Shown in pieces: positions 1 to 8,978 of a DNA stretch of 64,000 nt. Made by a program: the position numbers and the translations under genes. This DNA comes from Sinomicrobium kalidii (GTDB lineage Bacteria; Bacteroidota; Bacteroidia; Flavobacteriales; Flavobacteriaceae). The notes below the pieces were generated by a model, which ran no database searches, was not told the DNA's origin, and saw only the letters and a program-made list of their open reading frames with translations. The stretch spans positions 248,001 to 312,000 of the forward strand of contig NZ_CP089211.1 of the NCBI RefSeq assembly GCF_021183825.1, written 5' to 3'. How positions within the stretch are numbered: position 1 is the stretch's first letter; the number at the start of each line of letters is the position of its first letter.

Positions 1-1007
1 AGTTGCAACCTGCTACCACCTACGTCTACCGGGTAGGAGACGGCGGTGAGGACGACAGGTTATGGAGCGAGTGGTTCCAGGTGACTACGGCCTCGGACCG
101 TGCCGAAGACGATTTCAGTTTTATTTATTTCGGAGACGCCCAGAACGAGGTCAAATCGATGTGGAGCCGGGTGGTACGGAGCTCCTACTCCATGTTCCCG
201 AAGGTAGATTTTATGCTTCATGCCGGTGACCTCGTCAACAGTCACGACAGCAACCTGGAATGGGGAGAATGGTTTTACGCCGGGAGTTTTATCCACGCTA
301 CCATTCCCAGTATCATGACCCCGGGAAATCACGAATACCGGGATGAGGTCCTGACACCGCTCTGGAGACCGCAGTTCACCCTGCCTCAAAACGGGCCTCT
401 CGATGCAGTAAAGGAAAGTTGTTATTTTGTGGATTACCAGAATCTGCGGGTGATCTCCATAGATGCCGTTTCTTTTGAAGACAAGGAGCAGTCGAGAAAA
501 GCCCAGGCACAATGGCTGGATTCCGTTTTGACAGTCAACCCTGGAAAATGGTCTGCCGTTTTCCTGCATTTCCCCGTTCTGTCCGTGGCAAAAAGGCGGG
601 ATGATGATAACAGTGCCCTGAAAAAAGCCTTGAAAAAAGTTATCGATAAACACCGGGTAGACCTGGTATTGCAGGGACATGACCACACCTATGCCCGGGG
701 CGAAGTTAAAAACCTGGCTACGGGTGTAACGGGAGCCGACGAGACGGGGACCATTTACGCCGTGTCCGTAAGCGGACCCAAGATGTACGAATCCGCAAAA
801 AAGGACTGGATGGAAAGACGCGGGGAATACACCCAGTTGTTCCAGATCATCAACATTAAGGGAGACACCCTCCGGTACCAGTCCTTTACTCCCACAGGAC
901 ATATTTACGATGCCTTTGACCTGGTTAAAAAGAACGGGAAGAAACGGCTGTTCAACAAGATTCCGGAAGGAAAGCCCCGGTTGAAGAAGGATTTTGTCCG
1001 GGAATGA
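1..1007 (+). CDS. Metallophosphoesterase, purple-acid-phosphatase-like (5' end outside window)
   Basis: The frame is open to the left edge, so the true start and any signal peptide lie outside. The first visible residues (LQPATTYVYRVGD) resemble the end of the fibronectin-III-like N-terminal domain of purple acid phosphatases. A calcineurin-type metallophosphatase core follows, with GDAQ (visible residues 44-47), GDL (75-77), GNHE (108-111), LHFP (188-191) and GHDH (225-228), the usual order of dinuclear-metal ligands. The family hydrolyses phosphate mono- or diesters, usually outside the cytoplasm. In true purple acid phosphatases the second motif ends in a metal-binding tyrosine (GDxxY); here Asn79 is in that place, so a tyrosine-Fe(III) centre is doubtful. 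It converges on the phosphodiesterase gene at 1086-2435 with a shared terminator between. Family assignment is firm, substrate unknown. Confidence 0.85.
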   Translation, partial: LQPATTYVYRVGDGGEDDRLWSEWFQVTTASDRAEDDFSFIYFGDAQNEVKSMWSRVVRSSYSMFPKVDFMLHAGDLVNSHDSNLEWGEWFYAGSFIHATIPSIMTPGNHEYRDEVLTPLWRPQFTLPQNGPLDAVKESCYFVDYQNLRVISIDAVSFEDKEQSRKAQAQWLDSVLTVNPGKWSAVFLHFPVLSVAKRRDDDNSALKKALKKVIDKHRVDLVLQGHDHTYARGEVKNLATGVTGADETGTIYAVSVSGPKMYESAKKDWMERRGEYTQLFQIINIKGDTLRYQSFTPTGHIYDAFDLVKKNGKKRLFNKIPEGKPRLKKDFVRE

Positions 1008-1027
1008 TCCGCTTTGGCGATAAGCTA

Positions 1028-1083
1028 TACAATAAGGTCCGCTGGGATACGTTTTCCGGCGGACCTTGTATTGTAAGGCTTGT
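1028..1083. terminator. Bidirectional terminator between convergent phosphatase genes
   Basis: The arms 1028-1042 and 1059-1075 are complementary apart from a two-base bulge, and the core AAGGTCCGC/GCGGACCTT is perfect. On the + strand a T-run follows at 1081-1085. The hairpin lies 20 bases after the stop at 1007 and ends 10 bases before the stop of the minus-strand gene, so it can serve both. Confidence 0.7.
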
Positions 1084-1085
1084 TT

Positions 1086-2435
1086 TTAGTATTTTTTTGT
1101 CCCGGACAATTCCGGCTTCAGTATTCCCGGGTAAGCCATCCCCCCGGAACGGGGAAAATCGATACCGAGCAGAAGAGCCGCTATTGAGGGGATATCTTCC
1201 AGCTGCATGAACGGGATGTTCATCTCCTTCTCAAAGCCAGCCCCGAACCCGATAAAACCGGTATATATATCGTGAAAGTCGGGGTAATAGCCGTGCTTCC
1301 CTCCCCTTTTTTCCTTTAAAAGGGGACCTTCCGTGTCATTATCAAAACAGAATCCCCTGCGGGCCGAAATGGCCAGTTGAACATCGGGATGGCCCTGCAT
1401 TTCCCGGATCTGTTTTTCTTCAATCACTTTAAACGTGCTCCTTTGCGTAAGCGGTAAACCTTCAAGCATCTTTCTCACCTTTCCCACGGTGGTTTTATCA
1501 TTCCCGTTTTTCAGGTGCAGAAAGGCCGATCCCCCGGTGGAAAAGAAAAAGGCCTTGTCATCCAAACCGTTTTCCTTCAGCCACAGGTTGGGAGAGATAC
1601 TCGTATGCGTGGTCACAAAACCGTGATCCCCCGTAATGATAATGGCCGTATGTTCCAGTATCCCGGCTTTTTCCAGGGCATTGTATATTTCACCGACACT
1701 GTGATCTGCCCCGGCAACGGCCCTTTTTACCAGGTCTCCCCGTCTTCCTTCCCTGTGCTGGGCTCCATCCGTGTTGGGCAGGTGAACCGTGAGAAGGTTC
1801 GGTTTGTATTTTTCTATGATGTAACCGGCAATCCGCCCGAGGTTTACATCCATCCGCAGGGATGACAAATTGTATTCATCGATGTCCAGTTTTCCCGTGG
1901 CTTCAGCTACCGCTTCTTCAAACAGGCCCCGGGGATTGGCATATTTTGCCGTTGCCCCTCTCCTGTCCATCGGGTTTTCAAAAGACCAGATCTCGGGGAT
2001 GTTATAATCGATATGGGGATTATTTACCGTTACCGGCCAGGAAACAGAAGCCGTGGTCTTCCCGGCTTCTTTGGCGGCCTGCCATATGGTTTTGGCCCTG
2101 ATCTTTTTATGATCGTAGATCCAGCCGTCGGGTTTACCGTCCTTTCCCACTTCAGTATTGTAATAGATGCCGTGTTCTGCAGGTAATACGCCTGTGGACA
2201 GGGTGGTATGCGAAGGATAGGTCACCGAAGGGAAAATGGTCCTGACTTCATCGGCATAAACTCCTTTTTCCGCCATTATTTTCAGGTTGGCCGCCGGCCA
2301 GTAATCCTCTTTATAAAATTCCGGGCGGAAACCGTCAATACTTATCAATACCACGTGTTTTACTTCCTGGGCGCTCCCTGTTGTAAGGCTGCAGATAGCC
2401 AGGAAAAGCAATAATATCCTGATCATGTGTTTCAT
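1086..2435 (-). CDS. Exported nucleotide pyrophosphatase/phosphodiesterase-type enzyme (alkaline phosphatase superfamily)
   Basis: This 449-residue protein has a cleavable signal peptide (about 1-22, ending GSAQ). It shows the NPP-family metal and catalytic motifs: Asp34 in SIDGFRPEFY, the presumed nucleophile Thr72 in FPSVTYPSHTT, Asp223/His227 in NTDGAQHREG, Asp270/His271 in ITGDHGF and His381 in GKHGYYPD. NPP enzymes hydrolyse phosphodiester or pyrophosphate bonds through a covalent phospho-threonine. The length fits bacterial NPPs of about 400-450 residues. It starts 12 bases after the susD-like gene ends and is on the same strand, so it is probably the last gene of the locus A operon. 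The imported compound may therefore be a phosphodiester (inference). The exact substrate, nucleotide or phospholipid type, cannot be read from the motifs. Confidence 0.88.
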   Translation of the reverse strand: MKHMIRILLLFLAICSLTTGSAQEVKHVVLISIDGFRPEFYKEDYWPAANLKIMAEKGVYADEVRTIFPSVTYPSHTTLSTGVLPAEHGIYYNTEVGKDGKPDGWIYDHKKIRAKTIWQAAKEAGKTTASVSWPVTVNNPHIDYNIPEIWSFENPMDRRGATAKYANPRGLFEEAVAEATGKLDIDEYNLSSLRMDVNLGRIAGYIIEKYKPNLLTVHLPNTDGAQHREGRRGDLVKRAVAGADHSVGEIYNALEKAGILEHTAIIITGDHGFVTTHTSISPNLWLKENGLDDKAFFFSTGGSAFLHLKNGNDKTTVGKVRKMLEGLPLTQRSTFKVIEEKQIREMQGHPDVQLAISARRGFCFDNDTEGPLLKEKRGGKHGYYPDFHDIYTGFIGFGAGFEKEMNIPFMQLEDIPSIAALLLGIDFPRSGGMAYPGILKPELSGTKKY

Positions 2436-2447
2436 TGTTTTTCGAGT

Positions 2448-3851
2448 TTAAAAGAACGGAACTATTTCCGCTGCGTTTTTGTTCGCTACAATTATTTTAT
2501 TCATGTCCACATCAATCGTAATACGGCCGTCCGCCTCCACCCGGAAATCGTCCAGCTGCCCTTCCCCGGGAATAAAGGAAGGGATCCGGGCCACCGTATA
2601 TGCATCAGGAACATTGGGATTGTTGTCCTGTTCGATCTGGGAAACGGGATATTTGATCCCGAGGTCCGTGAGCCTCCTGCCTTCCCCGATAAATATCTCC
2701 TGGCGCAGCTGGTACACCAGGTACAGGAGTTCATCAACCGTAGCGGCATTTTCAATATCGTCAGTGGTAACACTGGTTCCGGAAACCGTATGGATATCTA
2801 TATTCCCGGCCTGGCGGTCCAGAACGTATCCTTCTCTATACGGGCTTTCACTGTCAAACCTTACCGCTACTCCCGTTAAGGGGTAGTCGTCCCTGTTTCC
2901 CCCGTTCCTTGTTTCCCCGCTGTCGTCGACCGATACTACGGGACGTTCGCCCACCAGTGTAAGCAGGGACTGCAGGGTTCCCCGGGCTTCGGTGATGTTC
3001 TGTTGTGCGAGATAGGCTTCCGCCAGGATCAGGTAAGCCTCTTCGGCCTTTGCCAGGGCTACGGGTTTCTGATCGGTCTCCGGGGTCCCCTCCGAATAGT
3101 ATTTCGGATCGAGGAAGTCCAGTCTCGGCAGCGGGGCCAGGCGATTGGGCGAAGCGTCAAAAACAGCGTTCTGCATCTCGTTCCCCAGGTCGTTCTCCCC
3201 GTCGAACTGCGCCTGGTATAACAGGGAGGGGCTGGATAAGGCCGCCCTGGCGGCCTCAATGGCATTGGCCGCCTCTCCCGTATTGTAATATACCCTCGCC
3301 TTTAAAAGCCGGTAGACCGCTATCCGTTCGGGATCGGTCTCCAGGTTGATGGCATCATCCAGGTTTGATAAGGCACGCTCAAAGATCTGTTCGGGGGGAA
3401 GTACTGTCCCGAGGTTGGTTTCCGGTAATCCTGTAAACAGCTCTCCTCCGAGGATATTGGCATACCCGAGGCAAAAATGCATAAAAGCCTCATCTTTGGC
3501 CGTTACCGAGGCGTCGGCGATAACAACCGTACTGATCCCGTAAACGGCCATTTCGCGCAATGCCTGGACATCGACCTGAAGGCTGTTGACATCCACATCG
3601 AAATAATCGATCTGCGGAATATCAAAGACCTTGCTGTATTGCGAATAATTGTTGAAGTAATTATCGGAAGTAATGGCCACATTTACATTTACCGTATTGG
3701 CCGTAACCGCCAGTTGACGTTTTAGTCCCGCAACCCAGCTTCTTACGGAATTGGGGTTTTCGAGATAAATATCTTCAGTGACATTGGGATTTTCCACGCA
3801 GGATACCACACAGGTCAGAAGAAGTAACAGGTATATGCTTTTCTTGTTCAT
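2448..3851 (-). CDS. SusD/RagB-family nutrient-binding lipoprotein (locus A)
   Basis: This 467-residue lipoprotein has a lipobox ending at Cys18 (VVSC), so it is exported and lipid-anchored, probably on the cell surface. It has helical TPR-like stretches typical of SusD (for example residues about 175-210 and 265-290, with YLILAEAYLAQQ) and the family's C-terminal region, including LRQEIFIGEGRRLTDLG, the position of the usual RxxExxxEGxRxxDL signature. SusD proteins cap the partner SusC barrel and bind ligand before import. It starts 9 bases after the SusC gene ends, so the two form a standard pair. The N-terminal part is shorter and more divergent than in sugar-binding SusD proteins, and I see no clue to the ligand. 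The neighbouring phosphodiesterase is the only hint. Confidence 0.88.
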   Translation of the reverse strand: MNKKSIYLLLLLTCVVSCVENPNVTEDIYLENPNSVRSWVAGLKRQLAVTANTVNVNVAITSDNYFNNYSQYSKVFDIPQIDYFDVDVNSLQVDVQALREMAVYGISTVVIADASVTAKDEAFMHFCLGYANILGGELFTGLPETNLGTVLPPEQIFERALSNLDDAINLETDPERIAVYRLLKARVYYNTGEAANAIEAARAALSSPSLLYQAQFDGENDLGNEMQNAVFDASPNRLAPLPRLDFLDPKYYSEGTPETDQKPVALAKAEEAYLILAEAYLAQQNITEARGTLQSLLTLVGERPVVSVDDSGETRNGGNRDDYPLTGVAVRFDSESPYREGYVLDRQAGNIDIHTVSGTSVTTDDIENAATVDELLYLVYQLRQEIFIGEGRRLTDLGIKYPVSQIEQDNNPNVPDAYTVARIPSFIPGEGQLDDFRVEADGRITIDVDMNKIIVANKNAAEIVPFF

Positions 3852-3860
3852 GATCGCTTT

Positions 3861-6800
3861 TTAAAAGTTAATTTTTACTGAGGCCAGAAATTGTCTCGGG
3901 GCCGAATAGGTTGCATATGAGATACCCCCGGTGCTCGCTCCGCCCTGTCCCTGGGCCGCACCGCTTATGGTGGCTTCCGGGTCGAATGTGGAGGAGGTAA
4001 AGTTCAACGGATTGATAGCTGTAAGCCCGAAGACCATATAATCATAGAACCCGTTTGCCCCGGGTCTTAAGGTATAGGTCAGTCCAATAGTACGGATCTT
4101 CAGGAAATCTGTCTTTTCCACAAAACGATTGGTAAAATTGAGCCAGTTGCTCCTTCCGTTGGCTTCGATCTCCCCCGCGGGAACAAAGTCCTCCGAAGCC
4201 CCGTAATAAAACCGGAACTGTGCATCCCAGTTATTGGCATAGGCCCCAGTCTGGTAGGAAGCATTGCTGAACAGGCTGAAGTTCTTATAGGAAAAATTCA
4301 GTCCCAGGTTACCGAAAACATCGGGGATGGTAGAACCGAGGTACGATTGGGGCGTGGTTTCTTCCAATACCCCGTTTTCGTCAAATACGCCGTAATTTCC
4401 ACGTAAAAAACCCACCGGGTGGCCTTCCTGTACCACGGTTTGCAGCGTCCTGGGGCTGAACCCGTTGATATTAAAGGCAGGAGCGCCCCCCGCATCGAGC
4501 ACTTCATTGTGCAATGTGTTTACGGAGGCATTAAAGCTCAGCCTGATATCATCGGTTGCAATGGGGATCACGCTGGCACTAAACTCAAAACCGTAATTTT
4601 CAATTTCCCCTATATTGTACAACTGGCTTACGGAATACCCTCCCGAAGGTGCCGGGGGTACATAAAACAAGGCATCTTTGGTCAATGCCCTGTAATAGCC
4701 TGCCGAAAGGTTCAGCCTGTTGTCCCAGAGCGTTACATCGATCCCGCCCTCTACGGTTGTGGTCTTTTCCGGTTTCAGGTTGTCATTCCCCGGTTGTCCG
4801 AAGAATGCGGCCTGGTCGCCCAGGTAGCCTTCAAAAACGATCGTTTTCTCATGGGCATAAGCGGGCGGCAGGTTCCCCGCCACTCCGTAACTACCCCTTA
4901 AACGCAGGATGTTGAGCAGCCCCGACTTGAACCAGGGCTCGGAAGACATCATGTACGACAGTCCCGCTTTCGGGTAGTACTGTGTCCCGATATTATCCCC
5001 GAACGCCGGGTTGCGGTCCCCGCGGATACCGAGGTCCAGGAATAGTTTGTCGGCATACCCTATATTTTCCTGCAGGTAGATCCCGTAGTTCAGCACTTCG
5101 CTCAGGTATTCGTCACTGTCCTTCACTGCGGCGTCGCTGATGGTCTGGGCACCGTCCCTGATATTGCTCCCGGTGAACAGTATCTGGCGGTCCCTGGTCC
5201 TGAAAAACTGTCCGCCGAGCGTGGAAATAAAAGAAAAGTCACCGGTTTCATAGGTATGCTGTGCCGTAAGTTCGAGGGTGATCCCGAGATAATTGCGCTG
5301 TACGTTTTCAATACTGCCTTCATCGGTAACTTCCTGTCCGCGGGTTGCCGTAAGATACTCGTTGGTCTGCACTACATTCTGTTCCTGCATCCTGAAGTCA
5401 ATACCCCCGGTAAACTTTAGCAGGAGGTTATGCACAGGCCGGTACTTAAAGATCTGCGACGTGGTAAAGCGGTTCACCACGATGTTATTGTCCTGGAGCC
5501 TTTCGGCATTATCCACAAATGCCCTGATGTCCCGGAACTCTTCGTCCGAAAGTTCGTCCAGGCGGTTGTTGAATCCCGGGCCCGTTATCGAGGAAGCCCC
5601 GTCTTCGGCAAACCAGAGCCCGGTATAACCGCCCTGGTTACCGTTGCGGTTCCGTTTGTATTTGTTATAGACGTAAATAAAGGAACTTTCATAATCAATG
5701 TTGTCTGCCAGTTTTGCCCGGAACCCCGTACTGAAATCGGCTTTCAGGTTCTCATTCTGATCGTGGATCTGTACCCCGGAGCTGTTTCTGAAGCTCCCTG
5801 AAAAGTTGTAACCGAATCCCTTCTCATTTTCGCCGTTGATATTGAGGCGGTATTTCTGATAGGTCCCGGTCCTGAAAAGCAGGTCTTCGGTACGGTCGAA
5901 ATAAAGAAAATCGGTAGTTGCCGTCTCAAAACCGGATTCGGCCTCTACGATGAGGTTTGTTCCCGGTTTTCCGCCTTTTTTGGTAAATATCTGGATCACC
6001 CCGTTGGCGGCATCCGATCCATAAAGCGTAGTGGCTGCTCCCCCGTTGATATATTCGATCTTTTCGATATTGTCCATGGGGATATCGGCAATGGCGCTCA
6101 TGGCCGACCCCTGTGAACTCCCGCCCAGGGCAGAACGGGTGTTCAGGTTGTCCAGCCGTACACCGTCAAGGTAAATAATGGGGGTGGAATTCACAAAGGC
6201 GGAATTGATCCCCCTGGCCCGGATAATGGATGTTGCCCCGGCCTGTCCTCCCGTAAGGTTGATCTGGGCATTGGGGAGTTTGGCGGACAGCTGCTGGTCG
6301 ATCCGCTGTGAAGGGATCTGCTCCAGGTCTTCCGAATTGATGGTGGTCACCTTTGTAGGCAAACGCTTTTTCCTTACATCGGCGCCCTGCCCGGTCACCA
6401 CCACTTCATTTAAACTCTCATAGGAAGGCACCAGAACGATCACAAGCTCATCGGCGGGGCCGGAAACCGTTTGTATATAGGGTTGATATCCCAGGTAAGA
6501 CACCTTGGTCTTTACGGGAAACGTAGCGACTTTAAGTGTAAACGCCCCGTCCATATCGGTTACGGCTCCCGTATTGGTCCCTGCAATAATGACATTGGCT
6601 CCGAAAACGGGAAGGCCTCCTTCATCGAGGACCATCCCTTTTACCGTATTCTCCTGCAGGACCTTCCCGGAACGGGATTTTCGTTTCAGGGCGACGGTCT
6701 TCCCGTCCATCAGGTAGGAAATGGGGGCTACACGTTTTAAATTGTCCAGGTTGCCGAGCACCCCGAGTTCTTCCTTGAATTCGTAGTCTTGTACCGTAAT

Positions 6801-6989
6801 GTCGTTAAAATTGTCCGGGTTGTACACAAAATTTATTTCCGGGTAACCGGATTTGAACTGTTCGAGTATAGCACTTAGTTTTAAGGACAGGTAACGTCCG
6901 TCCGGTGTGCCTGTCACGCTCGTGTAAAAGAACATCGAACACAGGAGGACACCACACATTTTCAGGTAGGAAAATTGTTCTGACTTCAT
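3861..6989 (-). CDS. SusC/RagA TonB-dependent outer-membrane receptor with STN signalling domain (locus A)
   Basis: This 1042-residue outer-membrane importer has, in order: a signal peptide (about 1-28); an STN (secretin/TonB short N-terminal) domain (about 35-103, INFVYNPDN, with SYLMDGKTVALKRK at its end); a carboxypeptidase-regulatory-like beta sandwich (about 115-186, GANVIIAGTNTGAVTDMDG); the SLNEVVVTGQG TonB-box region (192-202); a plug domain (about 205-336, ending TTLYGSDAANGVIQIFTKKGG); and a 22-stranded-type barrel ending in FLASVKINF with C-terminal Phe. STN domains pass ligand occupancy to a FecR anti-sigma factor, which matches the FecR and sigma genes directly upstream. With SusD at 2448-3851 it forms the import complex. 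The upstream spacer (6990-7204) carries an oppositely directed promoter-like pair and terminator, listed separately. Confidence 0.95.
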   Translation of the reverse strand: MKSEQFSYLKMCGVLLCSMFFYTSVTGTPDGRYLSLKLSAILEQFKSGYPEINFVYNPDNFNDITVQDYEFKEELGVLGNLDNLKRVAPISYLMDGKTVALKRKSRSGKVLQENTVKGMVLDEGGLPVFGANVIIAGTNTGAVTDMDGAFTLKVATFPVKTKVSYLGYQPYIQTVSGPADELVIVLVPSYESLNEVVVTGQGADVRKKRLPTKVTTINSEDLEQIPSQRIDQQLSAKLPNAQINLTGGQAGATSIIRARGINSAFVNSTPIIYLDGVRLDNLNTRSALGGSSQGSAMSAIADIPMDNIEKIEYINGGAATTLYGSDAANGVIQIFTKKGGKPGTNLIVEAESGFETATTDFLYFDRTEDLLFRTGTYQKYRLNINGENEKGFGYNFSGSFRNSSGVQIHDQNENLKADFSTGFRAKLADNIDYESSFIYVYNKYKRNRNGNQGGYTGLWFAEDGASSITGPGFNNRLDELSDEEFRDIRAFVDNAERLQDNNIVVNRFTTSQIFKYRPVHNLLLKFTGGIDFRMQEQNVVQTNEYLTATRGQEVTDEGSIENVQRNYLGITLELTAQHTYETGDFSFISTLGGQFFRTRDRQILFTGSNIRDGAQTISDAAVKDSDEYLSEVLNYGIYLQENIGYADKLFLDLGIRGDRNPAFGDNIGTQYYPKAGLSYMMSSEPWFKSGLLNILRLRGSYGVAGNLPPAYAHEKTIVFEGYLGDQAAFFGQPGNDNLKPEKTTTVEGGIDVTLWDNRLNLSAGYYRALTKDALFYVPPAPSGGYSVSQLYNIGEIENYGFEFSASVIPIATDDIRLSFNASVNTLHNEVLDAGGAPAFNINGFSPRTLQTVVQEGHPVGFLRGNYGVFDENGVLEETTPQSYLGSTIPDVFGNLGLNFSYKNFSLFSNASYQTGAYANNWDAQFRFYYGASEDFVPAGEIEANGRSNWLNFTNRFVEKTDFLKIRTIGLTYTLRPGANGFYDYMVFGLTAINPLNFTSSTFDPEATISGAAQGQGGASTGGISYATYSAPRQFLASVKINF

Positions 6990-7106
6990 CTTTATTATTA
7001 TTTAGTCTTAAGGTTAATTTTGAACTACCACAAGGGCCGTTGTGACAGCGTGTGAAGGTTTTCGGGCCAACCACCCGAAATTGCCGTGATCTTTACAAAA
7101 GGGTCA

Positions 7107-7138
7107 TTTGAAATTTTTCATAAGATTGACTATGTTTG
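7107..7138 (+). promoter_or_regulatory. Plus-strand promoter-like pair in the fecR-susC spacer
   Basis: TTTG at 7107-7110 is followed after 20 bases by TATGTTTG at 7131-7138. This equals the Bacteroidota consensus -33 TTTG and -7 TAnnTTTG with normal spacing. It points against the operon, and the next feature on that strand is the terminator at 7174-7210. An RNA of roughly 65 bases, antisense to the susC leader, is inferred. Confidence 0.5.
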
Positions 7139-7173
7139 GTTTTTCTTTATTATTATTTAATATTGAACTTTCG

Positions 7174-7210
7174 GGAGGGGAATCGGGCCGGATTCTCCTC
7201 CTGTTTATTT
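7174..7210 (+). terminator. Antisense-oriented terminator hairpin at fecR/susC junction (locus A)
   Basis: The arms GGAGGGGAATC (7174-7184) and GATTCTCCTCC (7191-7201) pair over 11 bases with one G-U, around a six-base loop, and TGTTTATTT follows on the + strand. On the operon's own strand no T-tract follows the hairpin. The T-rich tail overlaps the fecR stop codon at 7205. Confidence 0.5.
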
Positions 7211-8095
7211 ACAGGAATTCGCAATGACGCGGTATTCCCCCGGTCCGGTTTCCCTGAAATGGATATCGTGTGAAAAGCCTATGATCCTGAAAAAATGTGA
7301 TATGTCGTTCTCGATCTTAAATGTGCCCGTGATACGGCATTGCACGATCTTGCGGGCATCGTAGTGTAGTTTTATATCATAATAGTTCTCGATCTTTGTA
7401 AACAACTCCTGCATCGGGGTATCGGAGCATTCTATGGAAGAAGTCGTCCAGGCTATGGGGCTTTTCTCATGGAATTCACGTACACCTCCCTGCAAACGGT
7501 CAAAATCATAGACAAATTCTTCCCCGGGACGCAACTGCTGCCGGGAACCGTTCTCCATTCCTATATTCACTTTCCCGGAAAAAAGAGATACCCTGACATC
7601 GGGGTCTTTTTCATAGGCGTAAACATTAAAGCGCGTGCCGAGTACGGTAACCCGCAGGGAATCGGTTTCCACGCGGAAGGGATGAAGGCTGTCTTCAGTG
7701 ATATCGAAAAAAGCCTCGCCATAAAGTTTTACCTTACGGGGTTCGGAGGGAACATAGGAAATCACGGAGTGGCGGTTGAGAATGACTTCAGAGCCGTCAT
7801 CCAGTGTTATATGCCTGGGGCGTTGCATCCGGTTTTCAATGCGTACCTCCTGTTCTGCAAAAAAAGCTTCCCGGACCAAACCGGCAGAGAGCAGGATAAA
7901 TATCGCGGCTGCCGCGGCCGTCCCAAAGGTCTTTAACTCCTGTTTTAAAACAGACCAGCGAATGCGTTTCCATATCCTGTCCCGCAGACCGGCATCCCCG
8001 GCATCCCTGCCTTCGGAAGCCTTCCAGATATCATCGATTTGCTTGTGAAGTTCGATCTCCCTGTCCGGCGTATCGTATTTTCTGTTTTGTTCCAT
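7205..8095 (-). CDS. FecR-family anti-sigma factor (locus A)
   Basis: This 296-residue protein has a cytoplasmic N-terminal stretch (1-55) that should hold the sigma factor, one membrane segment (about 56-74, rich in Ala/Ile/Leu), a periplasmic FecR domain (about 92-195, HITLDDGSEVILNRHS and VTVLGTRFNVYAY) and a C-terminal DUF4974-type, STN-like domain (about 215-290). FecR proteins keep an ECF sigma factor inactive until the STN domain of a loaded receptor contacts the periplasmic part. The gene lies between its cognate sigma gene (8194-8715) and the STN-bearing SusC, the standard order. Its product should control the susC, susD and phosphodiesterase genes downstream. Confidence 0.93.
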   Translation of the reverse strand: MEQNRKYDTPDREIELHKQIDDIWKASEGRDAGDAGLRDRIWKRIRWSVLKQELKTFGTAAAAAIFILLSAGLVREAFFAEQEVRIENRMQRPRHITLDDGSEVILNRHSVISYVPSEPRKVKLYGEAFFDITEDSLHPFRVETDSLRVTVLGTRFNVYAYEKDPDVRVSLFSGKVNIGMENGSRQQLRPGEEFVYDFDRLQGGVREFHEKSPIAWTTSSIECSDTPMQELFTKIENYYDIKLHYDARKIVQCRITGTFKIENDISHFFRIIGFSHDIHFRETGPGEYRVIANSCK

Positions 8096-8193
8096 ACTTT
8101 AAAAATGAGTACATCCGGTATTCGATTTTTAAAGCGGTTCCCCCTACCCTTTTACTTTTTCTTAACCGTTTATTTAACCTGAAGAAACCCTTT

Positions 8194-8715
8194 TTAGACA
8201 GACCTCAATTGTTTTTTGAGGATCTTAAAAGCTTTGGTCAGCTGGTTTTCAACGGTTTTTACCGATATGTTCTTATAATTTGCTATTTCCGCCCTGGTAA
8301 GCCCTTCGATCTTATGAAGGGTAAAGATTTCTTTACATTTGGCCGGAAGCACTTCCATGGCCATGAACAACTTTTGACGTTGTCTTTTTTGAAGCTCGGG
8401 GTTTTCGTCATCCGAAGGTTCCGGATTGTCGGGTAAATGCAATGTTCCGGACGGATAAAAGCGTTTTTTCTTCTTTAAGGTATCAAAAATGTAAAATTTG
8501 GCGATGCGGACCAATTGTGCTTCGACCGTCACTTCGTCCGAAAGTCCGGTACGGGTATTGTAGAATTTAAGGAAAATGTCGTGAACCAGATCTTCTGCTT
8601 CCGTCTGGTCTCCTGTAAACTTCAATGCCAGATAATATATCCTGCGGTAGTACTTCACATAAATGCGCTCCAACGCCCTCTTATCCCCTTTTATAAAATC
8701 CGAAAGTAAAGACAT
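8194..8715 (-). CDS. ECF-type RNA polymerase sigma factor (locus A)
   Basis: This 173-residue factor has sigma region 2 (about 10-80, with YYRRIYYLALKFTGDQTEAE and DLVHDIFLKFY) and region 4 (about 112-168, LPAKCKEIFTLHKIEGLTRA, then EIANYKNISVKTVENQL), with no region 1 or 3. This is the FecI/SigW-like form common in Bacteroidota. The ATG at 8713-8715 lies about 26 bases from an exact -7 promoter element. The fecR gene starts 98 bases downstream on the same strand. It probably directs polymerase to the locus A receptor operon once FecR is relieved, and may also transcribe its own gene. Confidence 0.93.
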   Translation of the reverse strand: MSLLSDFIKGDKRALERIYVKYYRRIYYLALKFTGDQTEAEDLVHDIFLKFYNTRTGLSDEVTVEAQLVRIAKFYIFDTLKKKKRFYPSGTLHLPDNPEPSDDENPELQKRQRQKLFMAMEVLPAKCKEIFTLHKIEGLTRAEIANYKNISVKTVENQLTKAFKILKKQLRSV

Positions 8716-8741
8716 GAATACCGGCAGTTAAAATTGGATCT

Positions 8742-8749
8742 CAAATTTA
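8742..8749 (-). promoter_or_regulatory. -7 promoter element upstream of sigma gene (locus A)
   Basis: On the minus strand the sequence reads TAAATTTG, an exact match to the Bacteroidota -7 consensus TAnnTTTG. It ends 26 bases before the ATG of the sigma gene. I see no good TTTG at the matching -33 position, so the call rests on this element alone. Confidence 0.4.
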
Positions 8750-8978
8750 TGCCCGTATCTGCTTTATGAGGTTTGCAGGAACATTAAAAAACCTTAAAGT
8801 TATTGTTATTCTCACTTATTTATGATCCCGGAGCCCGTAAAATCCATAATAACGATTCCATTTTAATTTATCGGGAAACCAAATTCCCTGTATTTAACAG
8901 GTCAATATACCGTAAGAATATTCCTGTTGTTTTTTATTTTCTTAGTTTGTAAATTGATTTCTGCTATTTCTTTAGTCC

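Noticed and set aside
60-902. Long minus-strand open frame of 280 codons opposite the metallophosphoesterase gene
   Set aside because: It lies wholly over a gene with clear catalytic motifs, has no signal or family resemblance, and reflects GC-rich codon use on the other strand.
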